NCBI GenBank assembly: GCA_030681555.1
Contig: JAUXRW010000151.1
Coordinates: forward strand, 1 to 44,641
From: Acidimicrobiales bacterium
Lineage (GTDB): Bacteria; Actinomycetota; Acidimicrobiia; Acidimicrobiales; VFJN01
Length of the DNA stretch: 44,641 bases
Direction of reading: 5' to 3'
In this document: piece by piece, positions 34,059 through 42,425 of the stretch
Layout: the number at the start of each line of letters is the position of its first letter
How positions within the stretch are numbered: position 1 is the stretch's first letter
The notes under the pieces: model-generated
Told to the model about the DNA's origin: nothing
Database searches by the model: none
What the model saw: only the letters and a program-made list of their open reading frames with translations
Translations under genes and position numbers: made by a program

Positions 34059-34095
34059 TGCGGCGGGCCGAACGAGCCCTGAAACCCTGGCAGGA

Positions 34096-34111
34096 GGTGA
34101 CATGGGTCACC
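34096..34111. promoter_or_regulatory. CRP/FNR-type palindrome between nadD and the sigma-factor gene
   Basis: GGTGAC-ATGG-GTCACC is a perfect inverted repeat and fits the GTGA-N6-TCAC core of CRP/FNR-family sites. Its centre is about 57 nt upstream of the predicted nadD transcription start and 125 nt upstream of the sigma-factor ATG. No CRP gene is in the window, so the regulator is inferred. Confidence 0.5.
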
Positions 34112-34228
34112 CGCACCCTGGGAATCCCCGCCCGCCTTGGACGGTTGAAGGAAATTCCCCTACGGCGGTGGTGGAAATTCGCTTATGAAGGGAAGACCGA
34201 GGGGCTACCAGTCGTTGAGGAGAGTGAC

Positions 34229-35059
34229 ATGACAGATTCCGTTGGTCAGTACCTCAATGAGATCGGCCTGGTGCCCCTGTTGACGGCTCAGGAGGAGCGA
34301 GAGCTCTCCCAGGTCATCGAGAAGGGCGTCCTGGCTCGCACCGCCATCGAGAACGGCGAGGACACCCCCGAGAACCGCCGCGCCGCCCGCAAGGCCGCGG
34401 AGGCCAAGGACCGGTTCATCCGGGCCAACCTCCGCCTCGTGGTCTCGGTGGCCCGCCGCTATCCGCTGCCGCCCGCCATGGAGCTGCTCGACCTGATCCA
34501 GGAGGGCAACCTGGGCCTCGAGCACGCGGTCGACAAGTTCGACTGGCGCAAGGGGTTCAAGTTCTCCACCTACGCCACCTTCTGGATCCGCCAGGCCATC
34601 GGCCGGGCCCTCGACCAGAAGGCCTCCCTCGTGCGACTGCCCGGCGACCGATCGGCCAGCCTCCGGGCCGCCCTGCGCCAGGTCTCCGGCGATGGCGACG
34701 AGCTGGACGACGAGAACGCCCGCCTCTACCGGCTCACCACCCCCACGTCGCTCGACCGCACCGTCGGCGACGACGACGGCAGCGAGCTGATCGATCTCAT
34801 CGCCGATGACAAGCCCAGCCCGGAGGCCATGCTCGTCAACGCCGAGGAACAGGCCCTCGTTGGTGAGCTGCTCGACGTCCTCGACGATCGGGCCCGGTCC
34901 GCCGTGGAGCAGCGGTTCGGCCTTACCGACGGCCGCAAGCGCAGCTACCGGGAGGTCGGCGAGGAGCTGGGCGTCACCGCAGAGGCAGCTCGCCGCCTCG
35001 TGAAGCGGGCCGTGACGGCGGTGCGCGAAGAAGCGCTCGCCCGCAGCGACGCGGCCTAG
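34229..35059 (+). CDS. Compact sigma-70 family RNA polymerase sigma factor
   Basis: A 276-residue sigma factor. Region 1.2 is at about 4-35 (VGQYLNEIGLVPLL). Region 2 is well conserved and ends with KGFKFSTYATFWIRQAIGRAL (about 108-128), so it should recognise a -10 like the housekeeping factor. Region 3 is shortened, though the 3.2-like TSLDRTVGDDDGSELIDLIADD remains. Region 4.2 reads SYREVGEELGVTAEAARRLVKRAV in place of the RERIRQIE-type recognition helix, so its -35 specificity should differ. The ATG at 34229 has GAGGAG 6 nt upstream; an in-frame extension from 34058 lacks homology. Confidence 0.87.
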   Translation: MTDSVGQYLNEIGLVPLLTAQEERELSQVIEKGVLARTAIENGEDTPENRRAARKAAEAKDRFIRANLRLVVSVARRYPLPPAMELLDLIQEGNLGLEHAVDKFDWRKGFKFSTYATFWIRQAIGRALDQKASLVRLPGDRSASLRAALRQVSGDGDELDDENARLYRLTTPTSLDRTVGDDDGSELIDLIADDKPSPEAMLVNAEEQALVGELLDVLDDRARSAVEQRFGLTDGRKRSYREVGEELGVTAEAARRLVKRAVTAVREEALARSDAA

Positions 35060-35107
35060 CCGTCCGACAGGAGCACCCCCGCTCCGTCCCCCCTCGGGGA
35101 ACCGGCT

Positions 35108-35136
35108 TTGCCTCGGCAGGGGCGGACGGGCACGCT
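35108..35136 (+). promoter_or_regulatory. Possible promoter of the DAHP synthase gene
   Basis: TTGCCT (35108-35113) and CACGCT (35131-35136) are 17 nt apart, and the ATG follows 8 nt later. The -10 departs from TANNNT at its first base, so this is tentative. Confidence 0.3.
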
Positions 35137-35144
35137 TGTCACCG

Positions 35145-36488
35145 ATGACGGACCCCTGGACCCCCTCCTCGTGGCGTGACCGTTCGGCTGCCCAGCAGCC
35201 GAGCTGGCCCGACGAGGCCGTCCTCGAGTCGGTCCTGAAGCACCTGGCCACGCTTCCTCCGCTCGTCTTCGCGGGCGAGGCCCGGGCCCTCACCTCCGCG
35301 CTCGGCGAGGTGGCGGACGGCAAGGCGTTCCTGCTCCAGGCGGGTGACTGCGCCGAGTCGTTCGAGTCCTTCTCGGCCGACGGGATCCGCGACTCCCTCC
35401 AGGTCATCCTGCAGATGGCCATCGTGCTCAGCTACTCCGCCGGGGTGCCGACGGTGAAGGTCGGGCGCATCGCGGGGCAGTTCGCGAAGCCCCGCTCGTC
35501 CGACACCGAGCGCATCGGCGACCTCGACATCCCCTCGTTCCGGGGGCACCTGATCAACGACATCGCCCCCACGGCCGCCGCCCGGGTGCCGGACCCCAAC
35601 CGGCTGCTGCAGGCGTACCATCAGTCGGCGTCGACGCTCAACCTGCTGCGGGCGTTCGTGAAGGGCGGCTTCGCCGACCTCGGCCGGGTGCACCAGTGGA
35701 ACCAGGAGTTCGTCGCCTCGAGCCGGGAGGGCCAGCGCTACGAGCGGCTCGCTCAGGACATCGACCGGGCGCTGCGTTTCATGCGGGCCTGCGGCATCGC
35801 CTCCGAGACGCAGCCCAACCTCCACGAGGTGGACTTCTTCACGAGCCACGAGGCCCTCATCCTCGGCTACGAGGAGGCCCTCACCCGCAACGACTCGCTC
35901 ACCGGCGAGTGGTACGACTGCTCGGCTCACATGCTCTGGATCGGGGAGCGGACCCGCCAGCTCGACGGCGCCCACGTCGAGTTCCTGCGGGGCGTAGGCA
36001 ACCCGCTCGGCTGCAAGCTGGGCCCCTCGGCCACGCCCGACGAAGCGCTGGCCATCTGCGAGGCCCTGAACCCCGCTCGAATCCCCGGTCGGCTCACGCT
36101 GATCTCCCGTATGGGTGCGGACACCGTCGAAGACGCCCTCCGGCCGCTCCTCGCCGCGGTGCGCGACGCCGGTCATCCAGTCGTGTGGGCCTGCGACCCG
36201 ATGCACGGCAACACGTACACGGCGGTGGGGGGCAAGAAGACCCGCCATCTCGACGCCGTGCTCAGCGAGATCGCCGGCTTCTTCGCCGCCCACCGTGCCG
36301 AGGGCACGTGGCCCGGGGGTGTGCACGTCGAGCTCACGGGTGACGACGTCACCGAGTGCCTCGGGGGGGCCGAGGAGATCTTCGACGCCGACCTCGACGA
36401 CCGCTACGAGACCATGTGCGACCCCCGCCTCAACGGCCGGCAGTCCCTGGACCTCGCCTTCCGCGTCGCCGAGCTCCTCCAGCGCTGA
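35145..36488 (+). CDS. aroG: 3-deoxy-7-phosphoheptulonate (DAHP) synthase, class II
   Basis: A 447-residue enzyme for the first step of the shikimate pathway (erythrose-4-phosphate plus PEP). The class II (plant/AroG-Mtb) type is shown by the FLLQAGDCAESF metal-site cysteine block, KVGRIAGQFAKPRSSDTE, GRVHQWN, TSHEALILGYEEALTR and WACDPMHGNT. The N terminus PWTPSSWRDRSAAQQPSWPD is also typical. The ATG at 35145 is favoured; a TTG three codons upstream is possible. It stands alone after the sigma factor; no other aro gene is adjacent. Confidence 0.95.
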   Translation: MTDPWTPSSWRDRSAAQQPSWPDEAVLESVLKHLATLPPLVFAGEARALTSALGEVADGKAFLLQAGDCAESFESFSADGIRDSLQVILQMAIVLSYSAGVPTVKVGRIAGQFAKPRSSDTERIGDLDIPSFRGHLINDIAPTAAARVPDPNRLLQAYHQSASTLNLLRAFVKGGFADLGRVHQWNQEFVASSREGQRYERLAQDIDRALRFMRACGIASETQPNLHEVDFFTSHEALILGYEEALTRNDSLTGEWYDCSAHMLWIGERTRQLDGAHVEFLRGVGNPLGCKLGPSATPDEALAICEALNPARIPGRLTLISRMGADTVEDALRPLLAAVRDAGHPVVWACDPMHGNTYTAVGGKKTRHLDAVLSEIAGFFAAHRAEGTWPGGVHVELTGDDVTECLGGAEEIFDADLDDRYETMCDPRLNGRQSLDLAFRVAELLQR

Positions 36489-36603
36489 CCACCCAGGTGG
36501 GCTGACCACCCGGCCCGGCGGCCTGCAGGGTGCCCGAGCGGCCACCCGGCAGCGGGAACGAGCGAGAAGACAGCCTCGACCTTCGGCGGCGGCGCCCGTC
36601 GAA

Positions 36604-36635
36604 CGGGTCGGGAATGTTGACCCGCCCAGTCGGGT
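36604..36635. promoter_or_regulatory. Mutually exclusive inverted repeats upstream of the sulfite reductase gene
   Basis: CGGGTC (36604-36609) can pair with GACCCG (36619-36624), and ACCCG within that arm can instead pair with CGGGT (36631-36635). This could be the terminator of the DAHP synthase gene or an operator or attenuator for sulfur genes. The evidence is only the symmetry. Confidence 0.25.
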
Positions 36636-36689
36636 TTGAAAGCATTGACGCTTGAGAGCGCACGTCGCCCCTACCCAACGCAGGAACCC

Positions 36690-38471
36690 GTGACCACCAT
36701 GCTGCAAGAGCGCGAGATCGATCCCGAGATGCGAGCGGACATCGAGAAGTTCGAGGCGCAGCTGGCGCGGTATCACGCCGGTGACCTGGAAGAGGACGCT
36801 TTCCGAGTCTTCCGGCTGAACAACGGCATCTACGGCCAGCGCCAGGGCGGCACCAACCAGATGGTGCGGGTGAAGATCCCCTACGGCGCCGTCGCGCCGG
36901 AGCAGCTCGACATGTTCGCCCACGTGGGCGACACGTACAGCCGGGGCTGGGGCCACCTCACCACGCGCCAGAACGTGCAGTTCCACTTCGTCGAGCTGGC
37001 GGACGTCCCCGCCGTGCTCCGCGACCTCGCCTCCGTGGGACTCACCACCCGCGAGGCCTGCGGCGACACCGTCCGGAACGTCATGGGCTGCTTCCTCGCC
37101 GGGGCCTGCCCGTACGAGGCGCTCGACATCAGCCCGTGGGCCGAGGCGGCGTTCCAGCACTTCCTGCACCACCCCCTGGCCCAGCGCCTCCCCCGCAAGT
37201 TCAAGATCAACTTCTCCGGCTGCGAGACCGACTGCGGCCAGGCCATGTTCAATGACGTCGGCGTTATCGCCACGGCCCGCACCCTGCCCGACGGCACTCG
37301 CGAGGCCGGCTTCCGGGTGTTCGTGGCCGGCGGCCTCGGGGCCAACCCGCACCCTGCGCTCGCGCTCGAGGAGTTCACGGCCCGGGAAGACCTGATGACC
37401 ACCCTCGAGTCGATCCTCCGGGTGTTCTCGAACCACGGCAACCGCGACAACAAGCTCCGAGCCCGCATGAAGTGGCTCGTCGACACGATGGGCTGGGAGG
37501 AGCTCCAGGCCCGGATCATCAAGGAGCGCAAGCTGCTCGTGGCCTCGTCGACGTGGCCCGGCGGCATCCCCGCCGCTGTCGAGAAGGCGGGTGACGCTCC
37601 CGCCGGCCTCGGTGTCAACGTCGTACCGACCCCGATCGGGCAGGGCACCCCGGTGACCCTTCGGAGCAACGACCCGTTCACGTCCTGGGACGACGCCAAC
37701 GTCGTGCGCGGCGTGGCCAAGGGCACCGTTTCGGCCATGGCCTACGCCAAACTCGGCGACATCACCTCCGCCCAGTGGCGGGCACTCGCGTCCATCCAGC
37801 GCGAGCTGGCCGCGGAGGTGCGGATCACGAACCGCCAGAATCTCGTGTTCCGCGGCCTCACCGAGGTACAGCTCCCCGTGCTGCACCAGCGGCTCGAGGC
37901 CATCGGGATGGCCGAGCCGGGCGCCGAGCTGGCCCGTGACGTCGTCGCCTGCCCCGGCGCCGACACGTGCAACCTCGCCGTGACACAGAGCCGCGGGCTC
38001 GCCGACGCCATCGGCGCCGCTCTCACCGACGCCGGCCTGGCCGACGTCGGCGGTGTCCGCACGAACATCTCCGGCTGCACGAACAGCTGCGGCCAGCACC
38101 ACATCTCCGACATCGGCTTCTTCGGCGCCGAGCGCCGGGCCCACGGCCAGTCCGCCCCGGGCTACCAGCTGCTTCTCGGCGGCTATGTCGGCCAGGAGCG
38201 GATCCACTTCGGCGAGAAGGCTCTTCGCCTCCCGGCCAAGAACGCCCCCGAGGCGGCGGTGCGGGTCGTCCGACGGTTCAACGACGAACGACAGCCGGGC
38301 GAGGCCTTCCGAGCGTGGATGGACCGGTCTGGCGGCGTCTCCGCCATCGCCGACGGCCTCCGCGACCTCGACGAGTTCCCGCTCCCCGACGACGCCCCCG
38401 ACTACTACGTCGACTACGGCGAGACCGGCCCCTACGTGGCCGAGACCGGCGCATCGGAGTGCGCGACGTGA
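36690..38471 (+). CDS. Ferredoxin-dependent sulfite (or nitrite) reductase, siroheme type
   Basis: A 593-residue enzyme made of two ferrodoxin-like half-repeats plus siroheme domains. The [4Fe-4S]/siroheme ligands are C421, C427 (CPGADTC), C463 and C467 (SGCTNSCGQ). TTRQNVQFHFVEL and RITNRQNLVFRGL are the paired substrate-binding blocks. It reduces sulfite to sulfide (or nitrite to ammonia) with six electrons. The adjacent overlapping cysH makes sulfite the likely substrate. GTG at 36690 with AGGA 4 nt upstream is chosen; an ATG at 36699 and a TTG at 36636 are alternatives. Confidence 0.93.
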   Translation: MTTMLQEREIDPEMRADIEKFEAQLARYHAGDLEEDAFRVFRLNNGIYGQRQGGTNQMVRVKIPYGAVAPEQLDMFAHVGDTYSRGWGHLTTRQNVQFHFVELADVPAVLRDLASVGLTTREACGDTVRNVMGCFLAGACPYEALDISPWAEAAFQHFLHHPLAQRLPRKFKINFSGCETDCGQAMFNDVGVIATARTLPDGTREAGFRVFVAGGLGANPHPALALEEFTAREDLMTTLESILRVFSNHGNRDNKLRARMKWLVDTMGWEELQARIIKERKLLVASSTWPGGIPAAVEKAGDAPAGLGVNVVPTPIGQGTPVTLRSNDPFTSWDDANVVRGVAKGTVSAMAYAKLGDITSAQWRALASIQRELAAEVRITNRQNLVFRGLTEVQLPVLHQRLEAIGMAEPGAELARDVVACPGADTCNLAVTQSRGLADAIGAALTDAGLADVGGVRTNISGCTNSCGQHHISDIGFFGAERRAHGQSAPGYQLLLGGYVGQERIHFGEKALRLPAKNAPEAAVRVVRRFNDERQPGEAFRAWMDRSGGVSAIADGLRDLDEFPLPDDAPDYYVDYGETGPYVAETGASECAT

Positions 38472-39145
38472 GCATCGTCGAGCTCGCCGACTTCACCGAC
38501 GAGGAGCTGGCCGAGCTCAACCGAGAGTTCGAGCACCTCCCTGCGTCGAAGATCATCCAGTGGGCGGTCGACAGCTTCGCCCCCCACCTGTCCCTCAGCG
38601 CGTCGATGCAGGATGCCGTCCTGATCGACCTCGCCACGAAGGTGCACCCCGGCGTCGAGGTCGTGTTCATCGACACCGGCTACCACTTCCCGGAGACCCT
38701 CGACACGGTCGAGCGCATCCGCCGGCACTACGGGCTCAACCTCCGGATGATGACGGTGCCGCACCACGCCGAGGAGCTGTGGCGGGTCGATCCCGAGAAC
38801 TGCTGCTCAGCGGTGAAGGTGGGCCAGCTGGACCGCGCCCTCGAGGGCAAGGCGGCGTGGATGAGCGGTCTGCGCCGCGTGGAGGCCGCCACCCGTGGTC
38901 AGGCACCGATCGTCGCCCGCGACCTGCGGGGGCTCGTCAAGGTGAACCCCATCGCCACCTGGACCGACCAGGACGTGAGCGGCTACATCGCCGACCACGA
39001 CGTCATCGTGAACCCCCTGCGCGAGCGAGGCTACCTCTCGATCGGCTGCCAGCCCTGCACCCACCTGCCCACCGATCCCGACGACCCCCGTTCCGGTCGA
39101 TGGGTCGGCAAGGACAAGGTGGAGTGCGGCATCCACGACTCCTAG
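38468..39145 (+). CDS. cysH: Adenylylsulfate (APS) reductase, CysH family with Fe-S cluster
   Basis: A 225-residue PAPS/APS reductase. The ATP-PPase-like SLSASMQDAVLIDLA loop comes first. The cysteine pairs C112-C113 (ENCCSAVKV) and C194-C197 (GCQPC) are the [4Fe-4S] ligands that separate APS reductases from PAPS reductases. The catalytic cysteine is C220 in VECGIH. It reduces APS to sulfite with thioredoxin. The GTG overlaps the sulfite reductase stop (GTGA), so the two form an assimilatory sulfate operon. The ATP sulfurylase genes are not within the window. Confidence 0.94.
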   Translation: MSIVELADFTDEELAELNREFEHLPASKIIQWAVDSFAPHLSLSASMQDAVLIDLATKVHPGVEVVFIDTGYHFPETLDTVERIRRHYGLNLRMMTVPHHAEELWRVDPENCCSAVKVGQLDRALEGKAAWMSGLRRVEAATRGQAPIVARDLRGLVKVNPIATWTDQDVSGYIADHDVIVNPLRERGYLSIGCQPCTHLPTDPDDPRSGRWVGKDKVECGIHDS

Positions 39146-39155
39146 GTCACGGCCC

Positions 39156-39161
39156 TAGAGT
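39156..39161 (+). promoter_or_regulatory. -10 box for the LAL regulator gene
   Basis: TAGAGT ends 6 nt before the GTG at 39168 (leaderless geometry). Confidence 0.45.
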
Positions 39162-39167
39162 CAGGGC

Positions 39168-42155
39168 GTGCGGTCGGGCCCGACGGACACCCTCGTCGGT
39201 CGCGGCGTCGAGATCGCCTTCCTCCAGGGCCTCGTCGCCGCGCTAGCCGACGGCCAGGGCGCGGTCGTCGTCGTCGAGGGCGAGGCCGGCATCGGCAAGA
39301 CCCGCCTCCTGGACGAGATCTCAGATGCTGGCGGCGACCTCGGCGCCGCCGTGCACCGCGGCGAGGCGCATCCCTTCGACCGCGCCCGCCCGTTCGGGCC
39401 GATCGTCGACGCCTTGGGCCTGGTGCGATCGTCGGCCGACCCGAGACGGGCCGAGTTGGCCGCGCTGCTGGCCGGTGCCGCCGGGCCGGCCGACGTGGGC
39501 CATCGCGTGATCGAGAACGTGGTCGACCTCCTGGAGACCGCGTGCCGGGCGACCCCGGTCGTGCTGCTCGCCGACGACCTTCAGTGGGCCGACCGCTCGA
39601 CGCTGCTCGCCCTCGACGCCGTGGCCCACCGGCTCTCGCACGTCCCCTTCCTGCTGGCCATCTCGTTGCGCCCCGCTCCCCGGCGGGGCGAGCTCGACCG
39701 GCTCGTCGAGCGGGTCCTGCGGGTCGGCGCTTCGTCGGTTGCGCTGCGGCCGCTGCGGCCCGAAGAGGTGGAGGAGCTGGCCGCGAGGGAGCTGGGCGGT
39801 GTCCCGGGTCCCGAACTCGCAGTTCTGCTCCAGCGGTCAGGGGGCAACCCGCTGTGGATCGTCGAGATGGCCCGCTCGCTCGACGCCGACGGACGCCTCG
39901 AGCCCGGCACCGCCGGCATCGACGCTCGCGCCTCGGCGCTCCTCCCCGACTCCTTCCGAGCGCTGGTCCTCCGCCGGCTGGGCGACCTGCCCCCGCCAAC
40001 CATCCACCTGCTGCGCACCGCCGCGGTGCTGGGAGACGCGTTCTCCGTGCGCCACCTCGCGGCTGTGGCCCAGCGGACGACGGCGGAAGTGGTCGAGGGC
40101 CTGGGGCCCGCGTACCGCGCCCGCATCCTGCAGGAGGAGGGTGACACGGTGGCCTTCCGACACCAGCTCGTCCAGGACGCCATCTACCAGGATCTTCCCC
40201 GACCGCTGCGTCGGGCGGTCCACCGGGAGGCCGCCGCCATCCTCGCGACCACGGGCGCGTCGAGGTCGGAGGTCGCCGACCACGTCGTGCTCGGCGCCGA
40301 CCGTGGCGACATGGAGGCGATCGCGTGGCTGCGAGAGGCAGCCGTCGCGGCGGCCCCGAGCGCGCCCGCGATCGCCGTCGACCTGCTCCGGCGTGCCGAA
40401 TCCCTCCGCCCCGGTGGCCATCCGGACGCCGAGTTGGTGACGGTCGAGCTCGTCGTCGCCCTCTTGCAGGCCGGCGACGTGGCCGAAGCTGCGGCCCGGG
40501 CCGAGGTGGTGCTCGACCGCCAGCACCGCCGCGACGTCGACCTGCCGCTCCGGCTCGCCCTCGTCTCGGCGCTGTCCCTGCAGAACCGGGCCGGCGACCT
40601 GATCGCACGGGCCGAGGCCACGCTCTCGATCCGACCGGACCTCACCCCGGCGGACCAGTCGCTGGTCCTCGCCCAGGCCAGCTACGGCCGCACCTTCTCG
40701 GGTGATGTCCTCGGTGGCGAGGAGATGGCCAGACGAGCGGTCGCAGCCGCGGAGCGGGCCGGCGACGTCGCCCTCACGACGTGGGGGCTCACGACGACCT
40801 CGGTGGCGCTGAAGCTGCAGGGCCGGTACGCGGAGGCGTTGGCGCTCAGCCGCCGTGCCGTCGACCTCGCGTTCGGAACCGATCACCGGGACGCCCGGCT
40901 CCGGCACCCCCTGTTCTTCCTCGGCATGGCCCTCGCCGACGCCGACGACCTCGTGGGAGCCCGCCAGGCATTCGACCGAGCCATCGACGAGTGCGACGAG
41001 CTCGGGTCCTCGTGGTTGCTGCCGGACATCCTCCTGATGTCGGCCGAAGCCCGTCTCGTGGCGGGGTCCTGGGACGACGCCCGCTCGGAGCTCGAATCCG
41101 GCCTGCTCCTCGCCGACCAACACGGTCAGCGGGTGCTGGTGGCGCAGTCGCATGCGCTGCTCGCCCTCCTCGACCTCGCCCAGGGCCGCGCGCCCGACGG
41201 CACGCCGCCCGCCGATCTCGCAGAGCTTCCGGACGGAAGCTACGGCGCATCGGTCGTCCGGCTGGCCGCCGCCTCGCGGGCCGCGGAAGCAGGCGACGAC
41301 ACCACCGCGTACGAGCTCCTGCTCGCCGCGGGCCGCGCCGACGACGCCCGGTCGATCCGGCATCACGTACGACTCTTGGCCCCCGCCCTCGTGCGGCTGG
41401 CCATGGCCCGAGGCGAGCACGACTCGGCCGCGTGGACGGTTGCCGTCGCCGAGGCCGCGGCGGCAGCCGCGCCCACCGTGCCGTCGGTGCGACAGGCCCA
41501 CCTCCGCTGTGCGGCCCTGCACCGCACCGATCCGGAGGCGGCGCAGGCCGCCGCCGACCTCGCCCGAGCGAGTCCGAGGCTGGCCGAGGCGGCGGCGACG
41601 CTGGAAGACACCGCAGCGGTGATGGTCGCCGCCGGGCAGGCCGAGGCGGCCAAGGAGCACCTGCTCGAAGCCCTCGCGACCTACGACGCCCTGGGCGCCG
41701 CGGCCTGGGCCTCGAGGGCGGCCTCGGGGCTGCGGGCCCTCGGCGTGCGACGCGGCGCCACCGGTCCGCGGCATCGCTCCCGAACGGGATGGGCCAGCCT
41801 CACGACGACCGAGCGGTCGGTGTCCTGCCTGGTGGCGGAAGGGCTCACCAACCGTGAGGTGGCGCGCCGGCTCCACCTCTCGCCCCATACCGTGAACTCG
41901 CACCTGCGGCATGTCTTCCAGAAGCTGCAGGTCTCGAACCGCACGGCGCTGGCCGCCCGGGTGCTGCGAGAGGACGGGCCGGGCCCCCCCTCGGATCACT
42001 CGATCAAGTGTTGTCTTGCAACCCGCGGACGACGCACGATCGGAGGAGTCCACGACCAGGAGGGTCTCCATGCAATCCATCGGGTTCGTCGTCCCACTGC
42101 TTCCCGGCAAGGCCGAGGCCGACCGAGCCGCTCTGGCCTCGTGCTGGCACGGTGA
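39168..42155 (+). CDS. LuxR-family ATPase transcription regulator (LAL type)
   Basis: A 995-residue regulator. An N-terminal AAA ATPase carries Walker A GEAGIGKT (38-45) and Walker B VVLLADDLQWAD (about 130-141). A large helical repeat region (about 350-870) follows. A C-terminal LuxR HTH (about 880-935) reads TTTERSVSCLVAEGLTNREVARRLHLSPHTVNSHLRHVFQKL. LAL proteins sense small ligands or partner proteins and activate transcription. Members normally end just after the HTH, but this frame runs about 60 residues further and overlaps the next gene by 86 nt. The GTG start is supported by TAGAGT 6 nt upstream. The target genes are unknown. Confidence 0.88.
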   Translation: MRSGPTDTLVGRGVEIAFLQGLVAALADGQGAVVVVEGEAGIGKTRLLDEISDAGGDLGAAVHRGEAHPFDRARPFGPIVDALGLVRSSADPRRAELAALLAGAAGPADVGHRVIENVVDLLETACRATPVVLLADDLQWADRSTLLALDAVAHRLSHVPFLLAISLRPAPRRGELDRLVERVLRVGASSVALRPLRPEEVEELAARELGGVPGPELAVLLQRSGGNPLWIVEMARSLDADGRLEPGTAGIDARASALLPDSFRALVLRRLGDLPPPTIHLLRTAAVLGDAFSVRHLAAVAQRTTAEVVEGLGPAYRARILQEEGDTVAFRHQLVQDAIYQDLPRPLRRAVHREAAAILATTGASRSEVADHVVLGADRGDMEAIAWLREAAVAAAPSAPAIAVDLLRRAESLRPGGHPDAELVTVELVVALLQAGDVAEAAARAEVVLDRQHRRDVDLPLRLALVSALSLQNRAGDLIARAEATLSIRPDLTPADQSLVLAQASYGRTFSGDVLGGEEMARRAVAAAERAGDVALTTWGLTTTSVALKLQGRYAEALALSRRAVDLAFGTDHRDARLRHPLFFLGMALADADDLVGARQAFDRAIDECDELGSSWLLPDILLMSAEARLVAGSWDDARSELESGLLLADQHGQRVLVAQSHALLALLDLAQGRAPDGTPPADLAELPDGSYGASVVRLAAASRAAEAGDDTTAYELLLAAGRADDARSIRHHVRLLAPALVRLAMARGEHDSAAWTVAVAEAAAAAAPTVPSVRQAHLRCAALHRTDPEAAQAAADLARASPRLAEAAATLEDTAAVMVAAGQAEAAKEHLLEALATYDALGAAAWASRAASGLRALGVRRGATGPRHRSRTGWASLTTTERSVSCLVAEGLTNREVARRLHLSPHTVNSHLRHVFQKLQVSNRTALAARVLREDGPGPPSDHSIKCCLATRGRRTIGGVHDQEGLHAIHRVRRPTASRQGRGRPSRSGLVLAR

Positions 42156-42417
42156 TCGGCAGGCGGCCTACGAGGACGCCCGCCGCCGCGCCGGCGTCAC
42201 GCGCGAGTCGGTCTGGCTGCAGTCGACTCCGTCCGGCGAGGTCGCGGTCGTGGTGATGGAGGCGGACGACATCGGGGCCGCGCTGGGCGTGATCGGTGGC
42301 TCCGGTGAGCCGTTCGACGTCTGGTTCCGCGAGCACGTGATGGAGGTCCACGGCATCGACCTCTCGGCGGGGTTCCCGCCGCCGGAGCCCGTGCTCGACT
42401 TCCGGGTGGAGGCCTGA
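42070..42417 (+). CDS. Small uncharacterised protein
   Basis: A 115-residue soluble protein starting MQSIGFVVPLLPGKAEADR and containing AAYEDARRRAGVTRESVWLQ, EVAVVVMEADDIGAALGVIG and PFDVWFREHVMEVHGID. The alternation of short strands and helices suggests a ferredoxin-like, ABM/EthD-type dimeric barrel (possibly DUF6176-like), but I am not certain. The ATG is set by AGGAGGG (42058-42064) 5 nt upstream. It begins inside the last 86 nt of the LAL gene in another frame, so the pair is probably co-transcribed, and it may be a target or sensor partner of that regulator. Confidence 0.7.
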   Translation: MQSIGFVVPLLPGKAEADRAALASCWHGDRQAAYEDARRRAGVTRESVWLQSTPSGEVAVVVMEADDIGAALGVIGGSGEPFDVWFREHVMEVHGIDLSAGFPPPEPVLDFRVEA

Positions 42418-42425
42418 ACCCCTGG

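Noticed and set aside
36484-36511. Direct repeat of GCTGACCACCC after the DAHP synthase stop
   Set aside because: Two short copies in GC-rich DNA, with no nearby start or palindrome that would give it a role.
35139-38207. 1022-codon open frame on the minus strand
   Set aside because: Antisense to class II DAHP synthase and sulfite reductase, both unmistakable. No protein family is visible in it.
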